Shown here one piece after another: positions 7,302 to 13,021 of a DNA stretch of 13,021 nt; position 1 is the first letter of the stretch; each line of letters begins with the position of its first letter. Below the pieces are notes generated by a model. The model saw nothing but the letters and a program-made list of their open reading frames with translations. It ran no database searches and was not told the origin of the DNA. Source of the DNA: Treponema sp. Lineage in GTDB: Bacteria > Spirochaetota > Spirochaetia > Treponematales > Breznakiellaceae. The stretch spans positions 1 through 13,021 of the forward strand of contig JAIRSD010000179.1 in the NCBI GenBank assembly GCA_031255615.1. The letters are read 5' to 3'. Made by a program: the position numbers and the translations under genes.

Positions 7302-7496
7302 CCGGCAGGCTGCTTAGCCGAAAAACCCGGATATACGGATATAAAAAATTAATCGCAAAGTTACCAAAGGCGACAGGCGAAAAAGGCGCACAAAAGCCGG
7401 AGACAGGAAGCGCCCATTCATTCCTTCGCGTACCCTTGTGCGCCTTCGTTGCTTCCCTTCCGATTCCCGGTCATTCCGCTTATCCGGCGTTATGCG
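7302..7496 (+). repeat. Long direct repeat, copy 1 (upstream of the pyrophosphatase gene)
   Basis: This ~195-base non-coding segment starts CCGGCAGGCTGC and aligns almost end to end with 8398-8589, with scattered substitutions and few indels. Shared blocks include CCAAAGGCGACAGGCGAAAA, AAAAGCCGGAGACAGGAA and CCCTTGTGCGCCTTCGT. Within it AAGGCGCACAA (starting at 7384) and TTGTGCGCCTT (ending at 7446) form an inverted repeat. No protein is supported. Confidence 0.85.
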
Positions 7497-7514
7497 ACAT
7501 ACCCCCTAAATTGG

Positions 7515-7544
7515 TTGACAAAAAATATAAAAATGATATATAAA
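7515..7544 (+). promoter_or_regulatory. Predicted sigma-70-type promoter of the RdgB/HAM1-like gene
   Basis: A perfect TTGACA (7515-7520) is followed after 18 bases by TATAAA (7539-7544), or after 16 bases by TATATA. It lies about 25-50 bases before the ATG in a strongly AT-rich stretch. The start point was not determined. Confidence 0.65.
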
Positions 7545-7567
7545 AAATATCAAGAGAATATATAGCA

Positions 7568-8191
7568 ATGTATACGATATATTTTGGTACAAATAACCCC
7601 ACAAAAGTAGATTATATAAAAAATGTGTTAAAGAAGTCGCCTGTTAATATTATTGGCATATATGAATTGGAAAATATCGATCACAATATAGATGAAGACG
7701 GCAAGGAACCATTGGAAAATGCGAGAATAAAAGCGTTGCATTATTATGAGCAAATAAAGGAACCTGTTTTCTCAATTGACTCGGGATTATTTTTTGAGAA
7801 AATAGATTGCAGAGACCAGCCTGGAACGAAGATTCGACGGGTAAACGGTATAAAATTAACCGATGAAGAAATGGTGGAATATTATTCAAAACTGGCAAGA
7901 AAATACGGAGGGGAAATAGCGGGACATTATAAGAACGCAATATGCATAATAATAAACAAAAAAACAATAATCGAAAAGGATGATAGAAAAATAGATTCCG
8001 AGCGTTTTATAATAACGGCGGAACCGCATCATAAACGGGTTGAGGGGTGGCCCCTGGATTCGTTATCAAAAGAAATAAGAAGCGGGAAGTATTTTTATGA
8101 TATAAACCGGTTATGGGATAATAAAAACATTGAAAAAGAATATGAAAAAATATTTAAAGAAGCAACAGGAAGAATGAATGAGATAAAATAA
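7568..8191 (+). CDS. Divergent RdgB/HAM1-like non-canonical purine NTP pyrophosphatase
   Basis: The 207-residue protein matches the ITPase/HAM1 fold in its N-terminal half: FGTNNPTKVDYIKNVL (6-21, the substrate-binding loop), EDGKEPLENARIKALHYY (43-60) and SIDSGLFFE (69-77, equivalent to the family's DDSGL metal site), then a PGT segment (85-87). Such enzymes hydrolyse dITP, XTP and similar nucleotides to monophosphates and clean the nucleotide pool. The usual GFGYDPIF and C-terminal SHR motifs are not evident; instead there are EGWPLDSLSKEI and a lysine-rich tail. It may therefore have different specificity. The ATG at 7568 has only a weak AGAGA ribosome site. Composition is strongly AT-rich against GC-rich surroundings, and the gene stands alone between long direct repeats, which suggests horizontal acquisition. 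Confidence 0.72.
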   Translation: MYTIYFGTNNPTKVDYIKNVLKKSPVNIIGIYELENIDHNIDEDGKEPLENARIKALHYYEQIKEPVFSIDSGLFFEKIDCRDQPGTKIRRVNGIKLTDEEMVEYYSKLARKYGGEIAGHYKNAICIIINKKTIIEKDDRKIDSERFIITAEPHHKRVEGWPLDSLSKEIRSGKYFYDINRLWDNKNIEKEYEKIFKEATGRMNEIK

Positions 8192-8397
8192 AAACAGGGC
8201 AATGTCGCACTACAGGCCCGTATGCGCTTCGGTCCCAAGGGCCCCGGGCTCCGGTTTGCCGGGCCAGCCGCCGGCGGCTCCTTCCCACGCAAAGCTCCGC
8301 CCACATTTGCCGGCCCCGGCCTTTAATTCGCAAAGCCCTTACCCGGGCCGCCAAACCGCCGCATACAGCCGGAACAATAGCGGCGCGATCAAGGCCC

Positions 8398-8589
8398 CCG
8401 GCAGGCTGCCTGGCCGAAAAACCAGATATGCGGATATAAAAAATCAACCGCAATATCGCCAAAGGCGACAGGCGAAAAAAGCGCACAAAAGCCGGAGACA
8501 GGAATCCCTTATTCATTCCTTCGTATACCCTTGTGCGCCTTCGTGGTTCCCCTTCCAATTCCCGGTTCTTTCGCTTACCCGGTAACGCG
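8398..8589 (+). repeat. Long direct repeat, copy 2 (downstream of the pyrophosphatase gene)
   Basis: This is a diverged second copy of 7302-7496 in the same orientation, starting CCGGCAGGCTGC and ending near GGTAACGCG. The internal inverted repeat is partly preserved as GCGCACAA/TTGTGCGC. Together the copies bracket about 900 bp that contain the AT-rich gene. Confidence 0.85.
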
Positions 8590-8687
8590 GCGCAATCAAG
8601 GCACTGTCCGCCCGGCCCCCTGCACCCCCGCCCTTCTTATCCGCAAGCCGGAAAAACGGCAGGGCGCAGCGAAAACGAATGCGAACC

Positions 8688-8816
8688 CCCGCGCAAGGGA
8701 TAGAGGGGTGCGGAGCAGCCACGCCGCGGGCAGGGCCGGAGCGCAGCGGAACCCCGGCAGCCAGAGGTCGCCTTGATAACCCGGCCTTTTGCGGCGGAGC
8801 CGTAAAAAATGCGCCC
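8688..8816 (-). repeat. Modular hairpin element, copy B (inverted)
   Basis: On the minus strand it reads GGGCGCAT (8816-8809), an imperfect stem with a TCC loop (about 8810-8785: TTTT..CGGC TCC GCCG.AAAA), the linker CCGGGTTATCAAGGC (8784-8770), a variable GC-rich middle, and CTCTATCCCTTGCGCGGG (8705-8688). The three linkers correspond to those of copy C at 10082-10175; the stems differ. Confidence 0.7.
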
Positions 8817-8945
8817 GAAATTCGCGGATCCTTTTCCAAACGGAGCGCAGCTGAATCCGAAGGCCCGCGCGCGCCTGCCCGGATCTCCCCCCTTCGACAA
8901 ACAGCCCGGCAAGTACTGCCGCGGGCCGTCTTGCTTCTGTTTTTT

Positions 8946-9983
8946 TCATTGCGCCCGCTGCGCAAGAACCATGCCGTGGAATTTTTCCGATTTTTCGCGG
9001 GCGTCCTTTAACCACGCGGATTCCTCCGCCCCCGCGGGGCCGCGGTAGACGATTTCAAAATCGGCGGGCAAATGGAGAAGCGGGGCTTCGGCGACGCCGC
9101 GGGCGACGCGGTCCCAGTCAACAACGCCGGTAAATGGAGTCCGGTGGGAGTCAAGCCCCAGCAGGGAATCCATGCTGCCCATCCATTCCGGCGGAACGGC
9201 CCCGACTCCTTCGGTCCGGGCCCGATCAAGGACGGAACGAATCCTTTCGAGCAGGGCCGCATCAATAGAATCCGTATCCTGGAGATGCACCGCAAAAATC
9301 CGGTCCTTGTATTTTTCGAGGTAATAATAATAATTATCAAGGCAGGACAGGGTCGCGTGGCCGGAATCGTAACAGAGCCCCATGTAATCATCGGGATAAC
9401 GATTGAACAGGCGGTCGAATTTTTCGTCCTCCTCCTCGTTGGGCGTAAAAAAGAGATTTTCCTGGGCGATGCGGACCCCCGACGCTTTCGCGTATTCCTC
9501 CAACTCGTCAAAGGAACGGTACACCGCCGCGTAATAATCCGCCTTGTCCCGCGGGTTTTCCCTGAACATTCCATAGGGAAGCTGCATATGCAGCACAAGG
9601 GTATCCGCCCCAATGCGGGAACACAGGTCTATTCGATTTTTGATAAGATCAACCCCGGCAAGCCTGAGGTAGCGATTCGTGGAAGTATAATCCTTGCGTA
9701 TCGTGGTGCAGCGAATCTGGGGCATCGGTATCCATCTTCCCTGATCGTAAAATCCCCGCTCGCCCCCTTCAGATCCATGCAGGGTATGGGCCGTCAAATT
9801 GTATTCCCGCAAGACATCCCTGGCCTGGAGCATTTCGCTGGGACTATAGAGATATTCCCCGTACCAGTCATGGATCCACTGCACATGGGTAAATCCGGCC
9901 TCGGCGATATTCCGTATCTGCCTCTCGATCTCGAACCAATCATGTTTGTCGTTGAGATAATCGGTATTGATAGAAGTATGCAT
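8946..9983 (-). CDS. Sugar phosphate isomerase/epimerase, xylose isomerase-like TIM barrel
   Basis: The 345-residue protein belongs to the AP endonuclease 2/xylose isomerase-like superfamily, metal-dependent enzymes that isomerise or epimerise sugars. Probable metal ligands or catalytic residues are in IAQENLFF (E175), CYDSGHA (D206, H209), AVHLQDTD (H233) and ADFEIVYRG (E310), all at expected beta-strand ends; IGADTLVLHM (125-133) is another typical strand. The start at 9983 is chosen for the strong GGAGG six bases upstream and because MHTSINTDYLND begins the barrel. The longer open frame upstream runs through hairpin repeats and is not coding. No signal peptide is visible, so it is cytoplasmic. 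It stands alone on this strand, facing away from the transporter/esterase pair, which may share its pathway. The exact substrate is unknown. Confidence 0.82.
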   Translation of the reverse strand: MHTSINTDYLNDKHDWFEIERQIRNIAEAGFTHVQWIHDWYGEYLYSPSEMLQARDVLREYNLTAHTLHGSEGGERGFYDQGRWIPMPQIRCTTIRKDYTSTNRYLRLAGVDLIKNRIDLCSRIGADTLVLHMQLPYGMFRENPRDKADYYAAVYRSFDELEEYAKASGVRIAQENLFFTPNEEEDEKFDRLFNRYPDDYMGLCYDSGHATLSCLDNYYYYLEKYKDRIFAVHLQDTDSIDAALLERIRSVLDRARTEGVGAVPPEWMGSMDSLLGLDSHRTPFTGVVDWDRVARGVAEAPLLHLPADFEIVYRGPAGAEESAWLKDAREKSEKFHGMVLAQRAQ

Positions 9984-10002
9984 ACAATTCCTCCCCTCCC
10001 TC

Positions 10003-10031
10003 ATTATCATGCCATCCGGCGCATTTGAAAA
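10003..10031 (-). promoter_or_regulatory. Possible promoter of the sugar isomerase gene
   Basis: On the minus strand TTTTCA (10031-10026) and GATAAT (10008-10003) are separated by 17 bases, some 20 bases before the ATG. The match to the -35 consensus is only moderate. Confidence 0.35.
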
Positions 10032-10081
10032 GGGCCGCCGCGAAAATTCCCCATTGAGAACACGCCGCATATCGAGTGCAG

Positions 10082-10407
10082 GTTGGGCGCATTTTTTTGC
10101 TTCGCAAAAAAACCGGGCTATCCGCTCTAACAAAAACCCTGCGGGTTTTTGTTCCGCTTCTATCCCTTGCGCGGGCGAACATCCGCATCCCTGCGGATGT
10201 TCGCCTTTCGCAGTTGGACGCACTCCGCGCTCCAATTCAAGTACCGGAAACAGCCGGCCTCCCTGCCGGCACAGCTCTCGCCTTCCTTGATCCGCCGCGC
10301 CCGCGGCGCGGCGGATCAAGGAATACCCCCGCCCCGGGGAGTTTCGCTCCGCGAAACCAAAACGCCGGGCGTTTTGATTCGGCCTCCCCGTCGGCGGAAT
10401 TCCGCCG
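10082..10407 (+). repeat. Modular hairpin element, copy C, with an array of at least seven stem-loops
   Basis: GTTGGGCGCAT (10082-10092) begins the element. Successive self-complementary stems are 10092-10112 (9 bp, loop TTC), 10129-10153 (11 bp, loop TGC), 10174-10205 (14 bp, loop TCCC), 10283-10323 (19 bp, loop CGC), 10341-10357 (7 bp, loop TCC), 10358-10376 (GGG centre) and the perfect palindrome 10392-10407. Weaker pairs lie at 10214-10235 and 10253-10270. Linkers CCGGGCTATCCGCTC (10113-10127) and CTTCTATCCCTTGCGCGGG (10157-10175) recur in copy B. No coding function is seen. Confidence 0.75.
10283..10323. repeat. Perfect 19-bp inverted repeat with a 3-base loop
   Basis: The arm TTCCTTGATCCGCCGCGCC (10283-10301) is exactly complementary to 10305-10323, with loop CGC. 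It is too strong and exact to be chance. There is no adjoining T-run on the plus strand, so a simple terminator is not obvious. Confidence 0.85.
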
Positions 10408-10641
10408 GAGTTGAATCGCCGGAACTCTCCTCCGGGGCCCCCTTAAAAACACCCCGCCGCGGCGAAAGAATATGCCTATGATGGGCCGCGGCGGCGGTAA
10501 ATTCTCAAAATACCGCCATATACAGCGTCTACATATCGCACATACCCTATATACAGCGCCGCATACGGATACATGAAAATCCGCCCCCTGGGAACAACCG
10601 CGATTCGCGGGGCATCAAAAAAAGGCCGAATAGCCGCGTAA

Positions 10642-10687
10642 AGCCGTTTTAAACGGCTGTTGTTCGAAAACTGAAGTTCTGAACAAC
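10642..10687. repeat. Two adjoining small inverted repeats
   Basis: AGCCGTTT/AAACGGCT (10642-10658) is directly followed by GTTGTTC (10659-10665) and GAACAAC (10681-10687). The second pair encloses a 15-base loop. Function unknown. Confidence 0.5.
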
Positions 10688-10727
10688 TCCATAAAAGGCG
10701 GCAATTTATAATAAATTGATGAAAACA

Positions 10728-10756
10728 TTGACTTTAGAAAAAAGGCGGGGTAGGAT
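10728..10756 (+). promoter_or_regulatory. Predicted promoter of the transporter-esterase operon
   Basis: TTGACT (10728-10733) and TAGGAT (10751-10756) are exactly 17 bases apart, placing the transcript start near 10763, directly before the leader hairpin. Confidence 0.5.
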
Positions 10757-10766
10757 TATCCATTAG

Positions 10767-10803
10767 AATTGTCCCGCCGCGCATAGGGACAATTTCCTTT
10801 TTT
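10767..10803 (+). promoter_or_regulatory. Leader inverted repeat followed by a T-run upstream of the transporter gene
   Basis: AATTGTCCC (10767-10775) and GGGACAATT (10786-10794) are perfect complements with a 10-base spacer, followed by TCC and six T. The position just after the predicted transcript start fits either an operator for a dimeric repressor (covering +4 to +31) or a terminator-like attenuator; the sequence cannot decide. Confidence 0.55.
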
Positions 10804-10823
10804 GCCGTATGAAGGAGACCCTT

Positions 10824-12122
10824 ATGGCTACCCAGGCTGTTTCCGTCGAAAGATCGCCGGCATTCCAGCGTTATTTCGTTATCCTGTTTATCGCCCTGGC
10901 CGGCGGGGTAATTACCAAACTCCCGTACCTGTTCGGGGCCTATTACATGCCCCTGATTAACGCCACGGGCATCACCAATACCCAGTTGGGCCTGTTGTAC
11001 AGCGCCTACGGCATTGTTAATTTTATCTGTTATCTCCCCGGCGGTATTCTGGCCGACCGTTTTTCGGCGAAAAAGCTGGTTGTTATCGCCACCTTGGGCA
11101 CGGCGGCCATCGGCTTTATCTACTCGGCTCTCCCGGGTTTTGTCTGGCTTCTGGTAATCCAGATGGGCTTTGCCATCACCACGGTGCTTGTTTTTTGGGC
11201 CGCCATGGTTAAGGTTGTCAACAACCTGGGAACCCCGTCCGAACAGGGCAAGATGTTCGGAACCCTGGAAGGGACGCGCTACCTTATCGGCGTCATTGCC
11301 AGTTATGGCTCCGTCGCGGTCTTCGGATCCTTTGCCGAGGAGGTGGCCGGATTCCGGGGGGTGATCATTTATTACAGCATCCTGCTGGTAATAGCCGGCA
11401 TCCTGGTAGGACTCTTCCTCAAAGAACCCCAAAAAGCGGTCGAGGCAAAGGCCGCCGCGGAACCGGCGCGGAAAACGACCCTGGCGGATTTTATCGCGAT
11501 ACTTAAATACCCGCCCATCTGGATGTGCGGGGTCCTTGTTTTTTGCGCCTACGCGAACGGCTGTTTTTCCAACTATATCAACCCGTATTTCGTAACCGGT
11601 TTCGGGGTAAGCAGCAAAATGGCGGCCCTTTTAACAACCACGGCGGCAAGCATAGCGGCGGTCAGCGCGGCGTACCTGGGCGGTATCCTGGCGGACAAGA
11701 TCGGCAGCCGGATAAAGTATATCGCCATCAATTTTATCCTCATGACCGTGTTCAGCGTTGTTCTATTGCTCGTCCCCGTAACCCCCGCGCTGCTGTGGGT
11801 ATTTTACGTTCCTTCGATCCTCCTGTTTTTCTGCTATTACAGCATCAAAGCCCTGTTCTTCTCCACCATGGACGACGTGAATATACCGAAACATCTTGCC
11901 GGTTCCGCGTCGGGAGTAATCTCCCTGGTCGGTTATGCCCCGGAAATATTCATCTATGTGTTGATAGGGCAGATCATCGACACCCATACCGATTCCAACC
12001 TGGGCTATCAGATCGCCTTTATCGCCATGGCCGTTACGGCGGCCGTCGGCATCCTATGCAGCGTCCTGTTGCTGCGGATAATCAAAAAGGGCAAGACCCC
12101 GGATACGGTTCAAAGGGCCTGA
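10824..12122 (+). CDS. Major facilitator superfamily transporter
   Basis: This 432-residue protein is almost entirely hydrophobic, with about twelve predicted membrane helices split by a central charged loop (residues about 206-220, KEPQKAVEAKAAAEPARK). The MFS loop 2-3 signature appears as GGILADRFSAKKL (73-85) and is echoed in the second half as GGILADKIGSRIKY. A second conserved loop, EQGKMFGTLEGTRYLIG (140-156), resembles the YihN-like carbohydrate/organic-acid branch of MFS; that assignment is tentative. It works in the inner membrane as a proton-coupled importer or antiporter. I chose ATG 10824 because AAGGAG lies six bases upstream; an ATG at 10809 lies before that ribosome site. It is followed after 110 bases by an esterase with its own ribosome site, probably on the same transcript. 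Confidence 0.88.
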   Translation: MATQAVSVERSPAFQRYFVILFIALAGGVITKLPYLFGAYYMPLINATGITNTQLGLLYSAYGIVNFICYLPGGILADRFSAKKLVVIATLGTAAIGFIYSALPGFVWLLVIQMGFAITTVLVFWAAMVKVVNNLGTPSEQGKMFGTLEGTRYLIGVIASYGSVAVFGSFAEEVAGFRGVIIYYSILLVIAGILVGLFLKEPQKAVEAKAAAEPARKTTLADFIAILKYPPIWMCGVLVFCAYANGCFSNYINPYFVTGFGVSSKMAALLTTTAASIAAVSAAYLGGILADKIGSRIKYIAINFILMTVFSVVLLLVPVTPALLWVFYVPSILLFFCYYSIKALFFSTMDDVNIPKHLAGSASGVISLVGYAPEIFIYVLIGQIIDTHTDSNLGYQIAFIAMAVTAAVGILCSVLLLRIIKKGKTPDTVQRA

Positions 12123-12232
12123 AAGGGGCAGGCCCCGGGCGGACGCGCCGGCGTCACGGAGCGGCGGGCTGTTTTCCGGTTTTGCCCCTGGTTTCCGCCT
12201 GCAACCCTGATTCCCTAACGAGGAGAATAATT

Positions 12233-13003
12233 ATGGCGACGATTCAGGCTTCTGTCTTTATCCCCGAGGTTTCCCGATCCGTTCAGGTTCATTTGTATTT
12301 TCCCACCGACAGCATGGCGGAAAACGCTGAGGCCAGGGGGGTCATCACCCTGCTCCACGGATTCTCCGGTTCGGGGGACGATTGGGTCCAGCTTTCGGCG
12401 GCCGGGCGTTATGCCTACAACAAGGGCTATATCCTGATTTGTCCCTCCTGCGATAATTCCTTTTACAACAACATGCGCTACGGTCCCCCTTGGTATACCA
12501 TCCTTACGGAATATTTGCCCGCCAGGCTGGCGCAGATCTTTAAGATCCCCGCCAACCGGGAAATTAACTACATAGCGGGGCTTTCTATGGGCGGTTACGG
12601 TGCGCTGCGTATAGCCCTCCGCAATCCCGGCCGCTACGCCGCGGCGGCTTCGTTCTCCGGCGCGCTGGACATAAAAAAACTTGTCGGATTATACGGAGAC
12701 AATGAAAACGCGAACTCCCTGTTTACCGGCATTTTCGGCGATGATCTGTCCATCCCCGAAGATGCCGATCTGTTGAAACTGGCGCCGAAAGCGGCGGCGG
12801 ATTCCCGGACCCGGCGGCTGCGTATATTCATCACCTGCGGAAAACAGGACAATCTGGAGCATCAGGTGTACGCCCAAAATCAAAATTTTCTTGAAGCGGC
12901 GAAGGATACTCCCCTTGACATAACATACCGGGAATGGGACGGCAGCCACGAATGGCAATTCTGGGATAGAAGCCTCGCGGAATTTATAGACTTTTTGGAA
13001 TAA
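12233..13003 (+). CDS. Alpha/beta hydrolase, tributyrin esterase (EstA)-type
   Basis: The 256-residue protein is close in layout to the EstA/putative esterase family (esterase D-like) that removes short acyl groups from sugars or glycerides. The oxyanion loop is LLHGFSGSGDDW (40-51). The nucleophile elbow is GLSMGGYGALRIAL with S118, followed by AAAASFSGALDI, typical of the family. The acid is probably D206 in CGKQDN and the histidine H239 in DGSHEWQFWD. There is no signal peptide, so it should act in the cytoplasm on imported substrate. The start is ATG 12233 with AGGAG seven bases upstream; the same frame stays open far upstream inside the transporter gene but is not coding there. Pairing with the transporter suggests deacylation of an imported acyl sugar; this is inference. 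Confidence 0.87.
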   Translation: MATIQASVFIPEVSRSVQVHLYFPTDSMAENAEARGVITLLHGFSGSGDDWVQLSAAGRYAYNKGYILICPSCDNSFYNNMRYGPPWYTILTEYLPARLAQIFKIPANREINYIAGLSMGGYGALRIALRNPGRYAAAASFSGALDIKKLVGLYGDNENANSLFTGIFGDDLSIPEDADLLKLAPKAAADSRTRRLRIFITCGKQDNLEHQVYAQNQNFLEAAKDTPLDITYREWDGSHEWQFWDRSLAEFIDFLE

Positions 13004-13021
13004 TGGACTTGATAAGCGAAA

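Larger units (their letters stand above)
6996..7567. other. Non-coding spacer of about 570 bp with repeat elements
   Basis: No convincing gene is seen on either strand; the open frames are GC-driven and lack family motifs. It holds a T-rich leader just upstream of the spiro-SPASM start, a hairpin element around 7153-7191 (copy A), a GC-rich inverted repeat near 7255-7285, the first long direct repeat (7302-7496) and, after a sharp shift to AT-rich sequence near 7505, the promoter of the next gene. Confidence 0.7.
8192..8945. other. Non-coding spacer of about 750 bp with repeat elements
   Basis: There is no convincing gene. Just after the pyrophosphatase gene the composition returns to GC-rich. 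8210-8397 contains short palindromes, such as AGCCGCCGGCGGCT at 8266-8279, but no clear terminator with a T-run. Then follow the second long direct repeat (8398-8589) and an inverted copy of the modular hairpin element (8688-8816). No tRNA or other RNA gene was recognised. Confidence 0.65.
9984..10823. other. Non-coding intergenic region of about 840 bp between divergent genes
   Basis: No gene is supported. From the isomerase side it holds a possible promoter (10003-10031, minus), the modular hairpin element copy C with a dense hairpin array (10082-10407), a GC-rich inverted repeat (CCGCCGCGG at 10454-10462 against CCGCGGCGG from 10486), a less structured stretch (10498-10640), two small adjoining inverted repeats (10642-10687), and the promoter and leader hairpin of the transporter (10728-10803). 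Confidence 0.75.

Noticed and set aside
7302..8589. Integron-type cassette with attC sites
   Set aside because: The arrangement of one small gene between imperfectly palindromic repeats, and the GTTATGC near the end of copy 1, recall attC. However, GTTATGC does not fit GTTRRRY, copy 2 has GTAACGC there, no paired RYYYAAC site was found, and no integrase is in the window.
8904..8926. Rho-independent terminator after the sugar isomerase gene
   Set aside because: A stem of about 8 bp (GCCCG..GCA/TGCCGGGC) exists but has a two-base bulge and only a broken T stretch after it.
8192..8945. Several overlapping 80-150 residue frames in the spacer
   Set aside because: They are arginine-, alanine- and proline-rich, occur on both strands, cross the repeats and have no recognisable motif; high GC alone keeps these frames open.
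9984..10319. N-terminal extension of the sugar isomerase frame
   Set aside because: It runs through the hairpin repeat, and the strong GGAGG at the ATG ending 9983 gives a complete barrel without it.
10734..11432. 232-residue minus-strand frame opposite the transporter
   Set aside because: It is antisense to the clearly coding membrane helices and has low-complexity polar content without a motif.
11525..12232. Long plus-strand frame upstream of and continuous with the esterase
   Set aside because: It is the out-of-frame shadow of the MFS gene; the esterase has its own AGGAG site and ATG at 12233.

Overview
The window looks like a high-GC, Treponema-like spirochaete chromosome. The best evidence is a gene recognisable as the spirochaete-restricted 'spiro-SPASM' family (6995 to 5337, minus strand), which heads a surface-glycan type operon. 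Most of the window is clearly GC-rich, with two AT-rich islands: the truncated membrane protease at 1-340 and the pyrophosphatase gene at about 7505-8200. A termite-gut or other host-associated treponeme is plausible but is only inference.

Layout. (1) 1-340: C-terminal half of a CPBP (CAAX-like) membrane protease, cut off by an insertion sequence. (2) 341-1619: an IS3-family element on the minus strand with matching terminal inverted repeats, an intact orfB, an A7 frameshift site, and an orfA broken by an in-frame TAG. (3) 1620-6995: a four-gene minus-strand operon, in transcription order spiro-SPASM radical SAM protein, GT-A-like glycosyltransferase, SpsF-like cytidylyltransferase, and an SpsG-like/methyltransferase fusion whose last codons have been replaced by IS sequence. 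(4) 6996-8945: two long non-coding spacers surrounding an AT-rich RdgB/HAM1-like gene that has its own promoter. The gene is flanked by two diverged direct repeats of about 195 bp, and outside these lie two oppositely oriented copies of a modular hairpin element. (5) 8946-9983: a sugar phosphate isomerase/epimerase on the minus strand. (6) 9984-10823: a non-coding spacer packed with hairpins, including a third copy of the modular element, ending in a promoter and a leader hairpin. (7) 10824-13003: an MFS transporter followed by a tributyrin-esterase-type alpha/beta hydrolase on the plus strand.

How the genes may work together. The operon combines a nucleotide-sugar activating enzyme (SpsF-like), an SpsG-like sugar enzyme fused to a SAM methyltransferase, a probable glycosyltransferase and a radical SAM enzyme. 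It could make and transfer a modified sugar, for example onto flagellin or another surface polymer; that role is inferred. The isomerase, transporter and esterase may form a small uptake and deacylation unit for a plant-derived sugar ester, also inferred.

The least explained signal is the repeated, modular, multi-hairpin DNA in the spacers. Its linker sequences are conserved between copies, while its stem sequences differ and yet remain self-complementary.
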